Notes: a model not told the origin generated them from the sequence alone. A stretch of 64,000 nt of DNA from Hydractinia symbiolongicarpus (GCF_029227915.1 NC_079887.1:11532001-11596000), one strand, 5' to 3'. Counted from the stretch's first letter, positions 21,586-34,625 are shown. Numbers and translations: made by a program.

Positions 21586-22340
21586 TCCATTGTTATTCAC
21601 AATGTTTTAAATGATAATACAAGGATAGCCAGTTTTGAATTAGTCTAATCTGAGTTTCATTCTTTAGGAAATATACTTATATATATAGCTTAAAAAGTTT
21701 TTTTATTGTATATATCTCTGCTATGCACAAGACTGGCTCTATCTTGAGGGATAGGTGACTTGTTATTTATGGTTTATTTTTTTTGCAAAATAGATGGATC
21801 AGACTTCATTCACCTACGTTCACCAAAATATATATAGCATATCTGCTGTCATGTTGATTTATCTTTTTATTAAGAGTGCACTCCAATTGATGGTTTGAAA
21901 GGTTTCTTTGATAATTTTTTGAAGAGTAGGAACTATAAACTATAAATCATCACTATTTTTAAGTCTATAAATATATTGTAATTATTTCCAAGCTAAATTT
22001 GACAATTCAAAGGTCAACTCAGAATTTCTGTAACCGGATGAACTTGTGATGTTTTTTCAGAGAGTTTACGAAAAAAGCCAAAAATTTTGAGTTGTCAGTA
22101 CTGGAGATTAATTGTATATCTAATACCAGTGAAGTTTAATTTTATAAAATTTGATCTAATCTTTAAAATGTGAATAATGTTTGAATTTTGTTGTAGATTA
22201 TTAACCTGTAAAGAAATTCTTGTTGGTTCACTGGAATTTTCAGTCAGTATAAGTATTTTATGCCTCACTAATTTAGCATTTATATAACCAGTAAGCCATA
22301 TTGCCTGTATTTGAAGCCTGTATTTTATGAAAAAAAACCT
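21586..22340. other. Region without a recognised gene
   Basis: AT-rich spacer between the large transposon and a decayed reading frame. No exon, RNA gene or clear repeat was seen. Confidence 0.4.
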
Positions 22341-22349
22341 TGGAAATTT

Positions 22350-23070
22350 GTATTTTTTCTTTAAAATAGCTAGGTATAGCCTGGAATCTTCATTTAAAAT
22401 ATGAGTGGCAGTCCTGTCACCTAACATGTCGTTATGAACCACGTCTACTAATTGCTTGTACAATCTTTTTTTAATTACAACAACATGCGTGACAACATTT
22501 TTATGAACTATACATTCTTTCCATCACCAAACTTCAGTGTTGATTAGGTTTGCAAAAACACCAAAAGTTTCTTTGTCTTAATCCAAAGAGACTGTCCCAG
22601 GGACTGTCTTTGTGTATCTAAAGTCAAGGATGCCTTTGGAGAACACTTCACACATAAACAAATGTTGTTTTATTATTGAGAAATATAAACTTTGTTTTAC
22701 ACCATCATTTTATATCATCCTTTGTACTCATACCTTCATTCTTATGAGGACATGTGTTTGCAAAAGTTTGACAGATTGATATGACATTTCACATCTTGCC
22801 ATCTTTATCAATTGTTTACGAGTCTTTCTTTTTGTATAGATTGTTTTTTTAAACCTTTCTTTCTCTACTGTTTTTTCTAAACCCCTACTAGTCTTGATCT
22901 TGATCCACATGAAGAACAACTTTAAACTTCTCTGCAATCTCTCAAGATTGTGTAAGGGAAAGCCAGAAGGCACTATCCACACAAATAAACGTTCCTTAAA
23001 ATGTTCTTGTTTTGTGTTCTTGAAAAGGAATCTGTCACAGCAATCTTTACCTGGCAAAGAAAATGTTTTC
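22350..23070 (-). pseudogene. Decayed unidentified reading frame
   Basis: On minus, one frame from about 22660 to 22365 gives protein-like sequence across two in-frame stops (TAA near 22585, TGA near 22520): VFSKGILDFRYTKTVPGTVS, then TFGVFANLINTEVW, then YKQLVDVVHNDMLGDRTATH and NEDSRLYLAILK. Further upstream (22900-23000) other frames look coded as well (DSAFWLSLTQ, EIAEKFKVVLHVDQDQD), implying frameshifts. I do not recognise the family. It may be a dead host gene or a transposon protein. A 114-codon open frame on minus (22728-23072) overlaps this and is probably fortuitous. Confidence 0.35.
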
Positions 23071-23285
23071 ACTTTTCACAATTTTAGAAAAGCTCAGTAC
23101 GAAAAAGTTTAGCAAGGGAGGTAGATAGATCACAATAAGGAAAAGTAAGACCAGCTTAATCTACAGTTTTTGCTCAATTTTTCTAAGTTTTTATTTTTAT
23201 ATCGAAAGAAGTAAAAAAAAAATGTGTACTATATATGTTTATATGTATGTCTTATTGTTTTTAGGTTATTTAGATATTTTTAAGA

Positions 23286-24377
23286 ATGGCAAACACTTTA
23301 GTTTCAAGTGATGTTCCAGCTCTTGCTGTCGATTCTGTTTTATTTAAAAGCGTTGAAATGCCGAAGGACGCATTAACAGTTAAGGGTTATGACTTCAATG
23401 AAGGAATAAATTACCAAAAAATTATGGAGAGTTTCAAGTACACTGGATTCCAAGCATTGCATTTTGGGCAAGTTGTTGAAGAAATAAATCGCATGTTGGA
23501 GTGCAGAGACTTGCCTTTGGAAAATGTGAGTGAACACATTGATGAGCAGTTTAAACCTAAGACAAACTGTACCATTTTTCTTGGATACACATCTAACATG
23601 GCCTCAGCTGGTATTCGAGATGTGATTCGATTTCTTGTGCAGCATAAACTTGTTGATGTACTTGTTACAACAGCTGGTGGTATCGAAGAGGATTATATTA
23701 AGTGCATGGCACCTTCTTATCTAGCAGACTTTAAGATCAAAGGTGCTGAATTACGCAAAAAAGGTTTAAACCGCACTGGCAATTTAATTGTCCCCAACAA
23801 TAATTACTGCCTTTTTGAAAATTGGCTTCAACCGATTTTAGACCAAATGTTGAAGGAGCAGAATGAAGAAGGTATCAACTGGACTCCATCGAAAATGATA
23901 GCACGTATGGGAAGGGAAATTGATAACGAGGAATCAATATATTATTGGGCATACAAGAACAATATACCTGTATTAAGTCCAGCACTTACAGATGGATCAA
24001 TTGGTGACAATATTTACTTTCATAGCTACAAAAATCCTGGCTTGCGTCTTGATATTGCAGAAGATATCAGGAAAATGAACAACTTGGCGATATATGCTAA
24101 AAATAGTGGTATTATTATAATTGGTGGTGGCCTCACAAAACATCATATATGCAATGCAAATATGATGCGGAATGGTGCAGACTACGCTGTTTACATTAAT
24201 ACCGCTGCAGAGTTTGATGGTTCTGATGCTGGTGCACATCCGGATGAAGCAGTATCCTGGGGTAAAATTAAAATGACTGCTAAACCAGTCAAACTTGTTG
24301 CTGATGCAACTTTGGTGTTTCCATTGATTGTAGCAGAAACATTTGCAAAATATCATTATGCGAAAATTCAGAAATAA
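23286..24377 (+). CDS. DHPS: Deoxyhypusine synthase
   Basis: This single uninterrupted frame of 363 aa is close to the usual animal length (about 369 aa). The enzyme uses NAD and spermidine to transfer an aminobutyl group to one lysine of eIF5A, the first step of hypusine synthesis in the cytosol. The whole family pattern is present: [19 protein letters not shown] (NAD-binding region), [74 protein letters not shown] and DEAVSWGKI. The lysine of the last motif (about K327) is the expected active-site residue. The ATG at 23286 gives the full-length family N-terminus. A poly(A) signal lies at 24701. Its lack of introns, unlike its neighbours, hints at a retrocopy or intron loss, but the frame is intact. 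Confidence 0.95.
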   Translation: MANTLVSSDVPALAVDSVLFKSVEMPKDALTVKGYDFNEGINYQKIMESFKYTGFQALHFGQVVEEINRMLECRDLPLENVSEHIDEQFKPKTNCTIFLGYTSNMASAGIRDVIRFLVQHKLVDVLVTTAGGIEEDYIKCMAPSYLADFKIKGAELRKKGLNRTGNLIVPNNNYCLFENWLQPILDQMLKEQNEEGINWTPSKMIARMGREIDNEESIYYWAYKNNIPVLSPALTDGSIGDNIYFHSYKNPGLRLDIAEDIRKMNNLAIYAKNSGIIIIGGGLTKHHICNANMMRNGADYAVYINTAAEFDGSDAGAHPDEAVSWGKIKMTAKPVKLVADATLVFPLIVAETFAKYHYAKIQK

Positions 24378-24421
24378 GATTTCCATGACATTTTTTTTAT
24401 CACATAGTAACAGTTTGCATG

Positions 24422-24470
24422 GTTGTTGTTGTTGTTGTTTTTGTTGTTATTGTTGTTGTTATTGTTGTTA
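24422..24470. repeat. GTT microsatellite
   Basis: GTT trinucleotide run with interruptions in the presumed 3' UTR of the deoxyhypusine synthase gene. Confidence 0.85.
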
Positions 24471-24700
24471 CTGCTTGTTAAATTTATAGGATTGTGTTTA
24501 CTATTTTATACATCATGGTTGTGTTTTGATTTTTTTTAAATTTACTTGCTGTTTTTAAAAAAACAAGAAGCATTTAAAATGGTGAGAAACTTTTGATGTG
24601 AAAAATTTTTGCATCAAAATATTATTAGAAACGTTAAGTTTGTCATTCTGACCTTTTGATATCTTTATTAAAGCATATATGGAACATTTGTATTTCTGAA

Positions 24701-24706
24701 AATAAA
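24701..24706 (+). terminator. Poly(A) signal of the DHPS gene
   Basis: AATAAA about 325 bp after the stop codon on the coding strand, the first good signal downstream. Confidence 0.6.
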
Positions 24707-25271
24707 ATGAAACTGTAAAAATGTTTTATAGTTGCATTTTCATTTATTTAACGTTATAAAAATATTGAATTATTTTACACTCCAAGTACTTTTGACTTTT
24801 TTAATAACAATTATTATCAGTTACAGTTTCACACTTAATATTTTGGTGTTGTGAGAATTTTCTTTCTTTTTTACTTCATTTTTTGTTGTTGTTAAGTTAA
24901 TAATGACCTTAATATTCGCCTTTTTTAACTAGCAAAATGGCTTTATAAAGAGATATCTGAGTAGAAAACTCATCCAACAAAATATGTTAGTTTTTTCAAA
25001 AAAGCCTTTGTATGTTTAGTACACTTCGAAATTTTCGAAAATTAGGTCTCCTAATTCTGGTTACCATTTTCAAAGAAAGCTGAAGTTTCAGTACTTGTAT
25101 TTTGAATTTCAAGCAGGGCGTACAATTGAAATTACTTAAATTAACTCGGACAACTCTAGTTTTTTGCAGCTTGTTGTTAGAAATGTATTTTTCATTTTTC
25201 ATTACGTATTTTAGGGGTAAATAAAGAAACGATTGGGTTAGACAGAGATCTCAATATTACCTAGACATATA
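24707..25271. other. Intergenic spacer
   Basis: AT-rich sequence between the DHPS and PAGR1-like genes. The PAGR1-like promoter presumably lies here, but I can point to no specific element. Confidence 0.4.
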
Positions 25272-27099
25272 ATGGGTGATTGGAACATTGCTGAAAGTGA
25301 CGAGGAGTGGGGGATGTACAATCCGCCATTAAACGCGAAACAAAACGAACCATACATTTCAAATAGACTTATTCCTTTATTTAAAGAGATTGATGAGAAG
25401 AAAGTGTTGCCGCTAAATTTTATGTGCGCAAGGAAAGGCAACGTCAGTAAAGAAACACCACAAAGCCAACTTCCTGTTGTTTCATCAGCTCAACATGTGA
25501 ATGAAGAGAGAAATAAATCTTTGAAAGAAAATCCAGATACAAAGTAAGTTTTGACTATGGAAAATTGAAATTTTGGCTTTTTTTCGAATTGTCGTCAGCA
25601 AACCGGTTACAATATGTAATTAGACAAATATTCATTGACATTTATACCTTCATGTCTTTTTAGTTTACTAGAATAATAAAAATGTAAACTGTTTTTGTAT
25701 CGTGTTCCTGTTTTTTTTAAGTTTTTAGAGAAGATTTTTGATCCACTTTAGTCAGCTAGATTTGTAACAAGAATTAATTTCACTGATTTTCTGTTTGCAA
25801 CATTTTTTGCACATGTCAATTTCAACGAATTATGTTTTAACGTAGTTTTTTTTTATCCTTTCCTACTGATTTTCTCATTCTGCTTGCCTTTTTGTTTGTA
25901 GCAAATCGTTCGAAGCATTCGAATTTGATGAAGCCAATGAGAAACCTTCTTTAAAGAGAAAGACACCTGCAAGTGGTGAGTATGTTTTACCGACACCTCT
26001 ACTCATTAATACTTTCAAACAACCTTGTTTTACCAGGACCTCTACTCATTAATACTTTCAAACAACCTTGTTTTACCAGGACCTCTACTCTTTGATACTT
26101 TCAAACAACTTTGTTTCACCGGGACTGCTACTCTTTAATTCTTTCAAACAACGTTGCTTCAATGCGACGTTATGTTTTAATGTTTGATTTTCTCGCTAAT
26201 CAAGGACGTTCATTGATACGTCATAATTTTATCTTCTCATCGTTCCGCTTGTTATCTTCCAGCGAAAATACTCAATTTGTTTGTATGAAACTTAAATCAT
26301 ACGGATAATATTTAATTTAATCTTATCAAATGTTATTTCTATGCTGTTGCGTCATATTACCTTTTGAAACTATTCTAAATAATTAATTTGACGTCAAATG
26401 TCCTTGTGCGTCATTTCTGACCCTATTATGCGTGAAAATAGTCGTAAAAACAAAAAATGCATTCTATTAACATACTTCTTCTTCTTCTTCGCGTTATTTG
26501 TTGAAAACAAATCAGTTTTAATTTTTGTAATAATTTTGATATATTGTAAAGAAATCAAAATTTTTGTGTCGCTTTTTGTGGTTGCTTTGCTTTTGTTGTT
26601 TCTTGTACTTTTTAAATTTTGGTCGAACTGTTTAATCTCTATACCAATTTTGGCCCACAATGATTTAACGTGTCTCAAAGAATCCAGTTTTAATATTGCC
26701 ACCATACTCAACATATTTTCTTTTGTTTTTTGCGCCAATTATTGTCGAGACCAGGTTTAGCCTGAAAACTTAATCTTGATGTCGCCAGCTTTGTTCAATG
26801 TGACAATTTTTGTCAAGGTTTACAACTACTCTGACTAATAAATTGACGTCAAATAGCGTCACCATCATTTTCAGCCAGCAAAACATATCATTTTCAAATT
26901 GTATGTAATTTTTGCGATTATCAATTGGGTGAGCGAAAATAAAGAAACAAAAACAAATGTATTATTCTTTCTCATAGCAAAACGTGAAAAGAAAGGACAA
27001 GTGGCGACGATGTATAATGTGATGAACGATCTTCTACGTAACAAATCACGTGATGAATCAGAGACGAATAAACCTGATGATGAAGCTAAGGATTCGTAA
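25272..27099 (+). CDS. PAGR1: PAXIP1-associated glutamate-rich protein 1-like (PAGR1/PA1), 3 exons
   Basis: Exons 25272-25543, 25902-25975 and 26978-27099 join in phase across AA|GTAAGT...TAG|C and G|GTGAGT...TAG|CA to give 155 aa. The N-terminus has ESDEEW, like the SDEE-containing N-terminal block of PAGR1. The middle has FEAFEFDEANEKPSLKRKTP, like the family's EFDFDDEP...RRTPGSS segment. The end has AKREKK and a helix (VATMYNVMNDLLRNKSR), like KREARLDKVLSDMKRHKK. In vertebrates PAGR1 is a nuclear subunit of the KMT2C/KMT2D H3K4 methyltransferase complex, bound to PAXIP1. The protein is shorter than human PAGR1 and less glutamate-rich. The match rests on motif order only, so an unrelated small nuclear protein remains possible. 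Exon structure is more certain than identity. Confidence 0.6.
25983..26150. repeat. Tandem repeat in PAGR1-like intron 2, ~53-bp unit
   Basis: CCTCTACTCATTAATACTTT followed by CAAACAACCTTGTTTTACCA recurs about three to four times, just after the exon 2 donor, with increasing mutation downstream. Confidence 0.8.
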
Positions 27100-27942
27100 A
27101 GGCCTCCAACCCCTTCCGTTCGTCCAATAGAAGTTAAAGGTTCATCATTGTCGAGACAAGCAACTGTATTGCTGTTTTATTCCTTGGAAACTTTCCTATG
27201 TTGCTGTTTCAGTTGGTGGATAAAATTCTTGACACAAAAGAAATGACAAATGGATTACCAACTAGGACATGTTGTGTAATGTTGACCAAAAAAGGTTGTG
27301 AGATACGCTGCTGCGTCTTAGACATTTAAATGAAACGAAATGTTCGCGTTAAATGTATAATACCAAGTTTCTGCATGTGATAAAAACACTGTTTATTTAA
27401 ACTTATCACTGTGTGGATTCAAAATCAATGTACTTTATTATCAAAATTTTTTGCAAGAAATAAAATCGCAGCTACGCGGTTTTGCAGAAATTTACTAAAT
27501 TTTGTGCAATATCAAGTTATTTTCGTAAACGCGAAAATAAGTAACGAAAATAAATACCGGTAAACTTTGAAAGTCTTAAACTGCGATTTTCACCCGCCTA
27601 AATGTAAAAAGTTTTATTCGCGGAAATCCCTGGGAAAAAATTTTAGTTGCGAAGTATATCGTTCCCGTGTAAAGACTTGTTGGAATTATTTTGATCTAAA
27701 TTATTTTTAAAAAAGCTAGTAGTACTAATAATGTTCTTTCTTGGATCACCTATGTTTAACATAATAAAATGTATTTTATATTCCCTATTGCATTGAAACC
27801 ATATAACTGTAGAGACATTGTTGAAGGAAAGCCACGAAGTCATGATACTTGCTTTTTGTTATTTTTAACACAAGAGCACATTGCATTGCCACGCTAGAGT
27901 GATTTAACGGTTTAAATAACCGCACGTGGTTAGCGAAAACTC
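27100..27942. other. Intergenic spacer
   Basis: 3' flank of the PAGR1-like gene and 5' flank of the MYND gene. It contains short runs of GCGAAAATAA-type sequence (27460-27640). No exon was recognised. Confidence 0.4.
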
Positions 27943-30900
27943 ATGATGATTTCGCAAAATAATTTTACAAAACTTGGCTACATGGTTTCTTTAAAAGGTT
28001 ATTTCTCAAACGGGACTACCTTTGACGCTGTGGTCGCCACATTTATCTCGTCTTCTGTCAAATTTTATCTCATACCGCCTGACGCGAAACTTCCGTTAAC
28101 AAGAAGCACATTTACGACTGTGTTAGACAAAGAAAGTTGGAAGCTAGTCAGGTTTAGTTTAAGTGAAATCGAAATGAAGACACTTGATGACAAGTATGTT
28201 ATTTTTCCATGTCAATACCAAAACAAAAAAGTGCTATGGGTTTCAATACTAAACCAGAAAATACCTGAGAACGTAACCAAGGTTGCTGCAGAACTTTTTA
28301 AGAATATTGAAACGGCGTCTCAAAAGACGGTAGAGAGGTGCTATTTGCTCTGGAACGAGCCGAAGCATGTAACAGTAGAAATAAGTGAACAAAAACCAGC
28401 AATAAACAGACCAGGCAGCCAACTGGAAATTAAACAAGACATTGTAAAAAGTAATTTACACCCTGAGAATGATCAAAAACCACTTCCGAATAATCCTTCA
28501 TGTGTGAAACATCACTGCAAAGAAAAAGAGTCACCAATGTTTTCTCTACAGAGTATAGTTGTGCCTCGTTCATTCACACCACACTGTAAAAGTCTGGGCA
28601 ACAAAAAAGGGATTTTGGTGACAAAACAAGGCGAAAATAAAGTCTGCAATACGAAAGAAAAACGCGTTCGATTTTTTATAAGTGAAAGTTATAAAAGTTA
28701 CAAACTATGGCGGGAAGCTCGAGGAGGTATACCCCTTTTAAAAACATGCAATTATGGAAAGCGCCAAGTCAATAACAGGGCGTCTTATTTGCCAAATATG
28801 ACGTCAAAGAAACAAAATAACAAATCTTTCGTAAGAGTCGATCGATTTTTACCAAATTTGACATCAACTAAAAAGTCAGTAAACACAAACAAAAATTTGA
28901 CGTCAAATATGAAATTTCTCTATAAAAAAGGTTGTACTAAGCCGATTGATTTCAGAAAGAATCACGCATTCAGGGAAGACGGTCATAATTTGAAAGTGAA
29001 TAGTGGAAGAGACAAAATCTCTGGTCTAGAAAAAATCAGAACTAACAAACAATTGATTTCACCCTGTACGAAAGAAAAGAAGATCATGAGAAAAAGCATT
29101 CCTATATCGAATGATTCTCCAAGAAAAAGACATTTGACTACATGGAGTATACATGAAGGGCCAGCCAAAGCGATTTGGCCGTCATTAGAAAATAATCGAT
29201 CCAGTGAACGGGTGTCGTACGTAAATAATCGATCCAGTGAACGCGTGTCGTACGCAAATAATCAATCCGGTGACAGCATGTGTTTTAATAAAGAAGATAC
29301 AAACCTAACTACTCGGTTAACACCTATACATCCACGTTTTAAATTTCTAAAACATCAAAACAAAATTAACCATCTCACAAGTACTAAAGAGATAAATGCT
29401 TATAAGCACACTGTACAAAGAACTGTGGCTGACAAACTGCCACAACAAAGGAAACGAATTAAAAGTTCAAAAAACGCGCGTATCATCAGCGAAGAGAACT
29501 GTTTCGATAACAGAAAATTCCCGAAAACTTTATCCAAAAACACGCAAATTAGTAAAATAAACGAAGACAAAAAGCAACGAAAAAATACAACTAAAGAAAA
29601 ATTTAATCCTCAACTCATTATACAAGATTGTCTATCAAAATGTTGTCAGGTTACTAAACCAAGTACTGGCGTAGCTGCTCTTACAGAAGTGAAACCAATA
29701 GGTACAAAAGAATCGCTATTTCCGTACTGGAGTCAAGCGTCGAAAAATGTAGAGCAACTTTCTTATGGTGCGAGAGAGATCATAAAAAGAGGTAAGCTTG
29801 CAGTTCGTATTTTCCTTCAGCTGATTTTATGACAAGATCACAATTTTTTTTAGCGCCTGGAGGTATTTCAGTTTCTCAGTGCAGTGAGATTTTTATCTTT
29901 CAACCCGTAATCAGTTTTTATTGTTTACATTCTATGACAATCGAATCGGTCTACAACATTCGTGGCTGCGTAGGATTACAAAAATCGTCGACAAAATATG
30001 TTGAAACAAAAAGCTAATTTTGAAGTTGGCCGCCACAAGTTATTACACAGATTATTTCTGTATCGCATTTTGAACTTGTTTCACTTATCAGCTTTATTTT
30101 GATTAAACTCTTCCCCTTGAATAATTGTTGCAGGCGTCAGCATTTCTGACAATTAGGCGCACGAATACTTGATGCAAAACAAAGCTAGCATTGTATTAAC
30201 ACTTCCTTTTTGATTAGAAACCGATTAAAACAATGAAGACTGTGTGGAAAAGACCCTTTTTTACAAAAAAATTAATTCGCTATCAAAAATCCAAGTTGTT
30301 GCTGCTGTAGCTGAGGAAAAGAAAAAAATACTTTGTTTATAGTGGCTAGAACTATTTATAGCAACCTAATCATCAAAATTACAGTGCTCTATCTGTGCGG
30401 CTGTTTTTTGCCTGCTTTTTACCTGTATATCTACCAACTTTGTTCCCAGGTGCTTACGGTTACTATTTTAATTTCAGGTGAGCGCAGCGGAAGTTTAAAC
30501 TCCACGACTTTACGAAACGACTTAACGCAACTTCTAGATTTCGTTCGCTTAAGCGAAGAAAGAAAGAAAAGAAAATGGTTGAAGTTACTAGTCCGGAAGA
30601 AACGACTCTGTGATATTCTTAGTAAGTTTGAAATGTTTATTCTCTAAGTGTTATAAATTAGCTTGAATTCAAACGAAGCTAATGTTTTCCGCTCAACCAG
30701 GTAAGACTAAGGTCTAATATTGACCAATCATAGAAACATTCCGTTCAGCATTAGCCAATCAGACGCCAGATTTTTCGTCATGCACTGTCAACCATCAGGA
30801 CGCTTTTGACTTCGTGGTCAGTCTTCTTCTTCGTGCTGTTTGAGGGGAAAATTCATCTTTGAATCCATTTTTATTGATTGCAAATTGTATATTTTTGGTA

Positions 30901-33900
30901 TGAAAACCAGTGCTTCCTGTTGTGCTTGAAGAGAGTAACTGTAAAAAAAATCATCATTATTTGTCAATTTGGCGCGTCGTAACACTTTCAATAAAAATGA
31001 TAATCACACGAACCACACCCTATCAACGTACAAATTCAAACCTTTCTTTCTTCTGATTTTTTGGCATCATCAATAAAACTGTAAAAACTTTAGTTTAAAA
31101 TGTAGAGTATGTAAAATACCCAACCCTGCTCCCAACTTATCCCTTTTTTACATAGGGATGGCGTGATGTTCGTCTCGCTGTCCCGATATAAAATAACATG
31201 TACTGAAAACTATTGATAGTGGAAAAGTTGCATTGCCGATTGCCAAAACATAAGTATTATCTGACAGTCGACTCACTACTGACTGTATTTCATTTAAACA
31301 GCATATCAAAATTCAAGAAGAGGTTTAAGAACGACTGCAGTGACGTCACTTAACTTAATAAAAGCAATGGCTGTGTTTTCAAAAAGCTTTTCTTCGAGAT
31401 ATCCATGTTTTATATTTTCCAACCGTTCCCTTCCCCTCACTTGTTTTACTTCCCTCCAAGTATATATTAATTTCCAGAACATTCCCAACTCCATTCAACT
31501 CTCCCCCTCTCTTTATACGGTACTCCAGAATGTGTGACTTACAATTAACACGCATCCAATTAAATATATCAGTAATACAACGCCAATTATGGTACCAATT
31601 TGTCGCTCGCTAAAATTTACGGCAAACGAAAACTTTTCGTTCGTTGAGTTTCTTATGTTTGCGTCCACTATCTAAAAGGTAAAATCAATTGTTAGTTAAA
31701 GTTTAAAAGTTAATAGCGACATGCAAAAAGGTTTATATTTGTTTATTTCGAAGGACGATGGGTCCAAATGGACCTTTAGATCGGCCATTAACTGTATTTT
31801 AGGTGATTGACTACATATACACGCTCGCATGTGTTTATTTGTGAATTTATATACAGTAAACTCGAATCATTTTTGGGGTCCCTTGAACTTTCTTTATTGC
31901 TTTCTGCTGAAAAACTTTGGTTAACTCGAACCTCGGATAACTCGAACATTCGTTAACCCAATTTTCCAACTCGAACTTTTTATTTGAGAAAAAGAAATCA
32001 AAGACTTAGTAAATGTCAGATAGCGTTTTAAAACTCCTGATGTAACACGATAGATAATAGTGTCAATGGAAATTTAATTTACAAGAGATAGCTTTCTCAT
32101 CGCCTGAAGATTGACCTTCTCGGTAATTGTTGTCCAAGCTTTTAAAAAGATAGGTTTAATTCGAAATATTATCTTATTTAAGACTAGCCCGAACATTCGT
32201 TAGGTCGAACTTTTTTTCTCGATCCCTTAAAGGTTCGAGTTACCGCGAGTTAAGTATTTGATGCAAAAATGAGTGTTATTATAATATAAACCAAAAATTT
32301 CAGGAATTTTTTCTTCAGCCACTCAGTCTGTGGTTTCACTATTATTTCAGGGACAGTTGTAGTTTGAAAGTTGTAAAAGCTGTAAGAGGTGACTCACCAC
32401 TCATGGAAAAGGGCGCGCTAAACTTTAAACCGACGTTATTAAGATTCATAAAAGTCAAAATCGAAAAACTAAGTGTCGCCAATCCCAGATACCACAAGCT
32501 CTCACTTAAGCTTTCACTTTTAAGCCTTTAAATGACAAATCAGTTTAATCTAAAAGAAATGATGCTTAATGAAATATTTTAACGTCGAGAGATTTGACGC
32601 TCCCTATCATGTCGGATTAAAGCTCAGCGTGCACCTGTCGATTTGTGAAATAAGCCTAACAAAGAAATATACAACTCACCTCCGCAGACAAAAGAAATAA
32701 CATAACATAGCTCCACATCTCCACAATGATGAAAACGTCGCAAAAGGACCGCCTTTAAATTCATGTGTTTTCACATAAGAATTTCTCTGTTTACATTTTT
32801 TTATTGAGAAAAATTACGTAATGTTGTAGACATGGTTTCTATACCCTGTAGAGATATTTTTATTTTTTCAAAACAGAAAGCTTTTAAGTTTAAAGAATAT
32901 ACATTTTTTTTCCGTTGGCTTTGCGAATTTTTTTGTTTCTTTTATAGACTTTTAAAAGAATAAGCTTTAATTGTAATGAAATGCACTTTTAAAAAATCAT
33001 GTGTAAACCAGGCCTTCTTTCTAATCTATTTTAACAATAGCAATTGAACTTTTCATTAATGAGCAGTCTCTGATGCTTCAACGAATCACGTGACGTGGAA
33101 TTCATAATATATATTTAATGGAACTATTAGCATCGCTTGAAATTGCCTGCAATGCTTATAATCGCTTGAAGACTGGGCATTAAGTTCTAAGTAACGACGT
33201 TGAACAATAAATCTATGGATGAAACGTTCGTGGTTTAGCAAATAAGATAAACTTGTGCATTTCGCGACAAAAGACTTCTGTGTTGCAAAAATTTAAATTT
33301 TTTAGGGTTTTGGAAATAAGTACTGAAATCAGCATCGAGTGTGCAGACTGAGTTCCTCTTTATGAATAATTATATTTATTGTTTATAACATTCAGCGGAT
33401 AAAAAGATAAAATTTTAGTTTTTTGTTTTTAAGTGTACAATACCATTTTTTGCATCTTCGTCGTGCGCTGTCTAATATAATAGATTTTTAATAGATTTAC
33501 TTGTACAAAGGAGTACATGAATATTTTCAATATTCTGGTCTGAATGATGCCAGTCCTTAATACCACAAGATCACCTAGGAAACCGCATGAACTAACAAGT
33601 CCTAGTACAAAGTTATTGCCACCTTCAATATTTTAATCTGTTAATAAAAAATCAAGTATAAAGCTTTTTAATTTAGAATCGAAGCAAGAGTATAAAATAG
33701 ATTTAAATGAATGGTTAAAGAACATGGTTGCTGGTGAATCAGCAGTCGCAACCAAAAAAGGTGAACCGATAGACAACGAAAAGTCATCGCTTGAAGAAAC
33801 ATACAACAGTGTGAACTCCAAGTTAATTTTAGAAAGTGAAAAGCTAGAAAAAAATTATCAATTGCAGTTTGAAGAGCGTATGTGTGTTGAAAAACGAAGA

Positions 33901-34604
33901 ATTTATCAAGAAATGTGGAAACGAGTCCAGGTGAGAGATTTTATTTGTTGTCTATTATTGCTTCTATTTTAGATATAGATAAAAACTATTAAAGAATTCA
34001 GTTATGGAACAGCATGGATGTGGAACCCAAAGTGATAACATTTTATAAACAACAATATACCGAATCTCTATAGCAATAGCAGTATTTCGCAACTTCGTTC
34101 CCAGGGCATTTTGCCTTGTTGATAAGTTTTCGTAATAACGGCTCAGGGGCCACAAGACCCTGGGGACGAGGTTAAGTATTTCGTTACTTCGTGCGTTGTG
34201 ATTAAAATTCAGTAGCCCTAAGGATGCGCTGAATATGTAGGACAGGGAAACGTTGTAGATTTTTTAATAAAGTAAAAAGGTGCTAGTGGCAATAAAACCC
34301 TCTTCCTCTGTTCATTTTAGCCGGAGACGAAAATGGTAATTTCATAATTGATATAGTTGATAGCTCCAGTTTGTTTGCTGGACGACAAAAACTTTTGTTG
34401 AAATTTCGTTTTAAAAAGGTATTATGATTTTTACCATAATTCTATTTTTAGGAATGTCGTGTATGCCGCCATATTGGATTGTTATTGGTATGTGGAGACT
34501 GTTTATCTGCATCGTACTGCAGTAAAAAATGTCAAATACAAGATTGGATGAACGGTCATGAAGATACCTGTAATTCAAAACAAGATCGAACTTTTGCAAC
34601 TTAG
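27943..34604 (+). CDS. MYND zinc-finger protein, 5 exons, 799 aa
   Basis: Exons 27943-29791, 30478-30621, 33677-33930 and 34452-34604 chain in phase: G|GTAAGC..CAG|GT, A|GTAAGT..TAG|AA, CAG|GTGAGA..TAG|GAA. That is four visible coding exons totalling 2400 nt. The last exon encodes a C-terminal MYND finger (residues about 751-790): CRVCRH, VCGDC, YCSKKCQIQDW and HEDTC, the normal C2-C2-C2-HC spacing. MYND domains bind proline-containing peptides in partner proteins. Residues about 1-130 look folded (hydrophobic FDAVVATFISSSVKFYLIPP, WKLVRF, KVLWVSILN). Residues 150-610 are Lys/Ser/Asn-rich and probably disordered, with a small internal duplication (NNRSSERVSY twice). The third coding exon is likely coiled coil. 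I cannot name an orthologue. The count of five in the title allows for an unseen 5' UTR exon. Confidence 0.75.
31854..32254. mobile_element. Short TA-flanked MITE, pogo/Tigger-like, in MYND intron
   Basis: The left end is TA then CAGTAAACTCGAATC. The reverse complement of the right end is TA then CTTAACTCGCGGTAACTCGA. Several internal AACTCGAAC and GGTTAACTCGAACCTCGG motifs resemble the terminal sequences of pogo-group elements. The TIRs are imperfect and nothing is encoded. Confidence 0.4.
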
Positions 34605-34625
34605 TTTAACGTATTCTTGACTTTA

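Noticed and set aside
22894-23112. Plus-strand 72-codon frame
   Set aside because: It overlaps the decayed minus-strand region and shows no motif or splice context.
23411-24386. Minus-strand frames across the DHPS gene
   Set aside because: Shadows of the strongly conserved plus-strand coding sequence.
26394-26760. Two opposite 114-120 codon frames in the PAGR1-like intron 2
   Set aside because: Low-complexity AT-rich sequence (Phe/Ile/Leu and Lys-rich), open on both strands; no motif.
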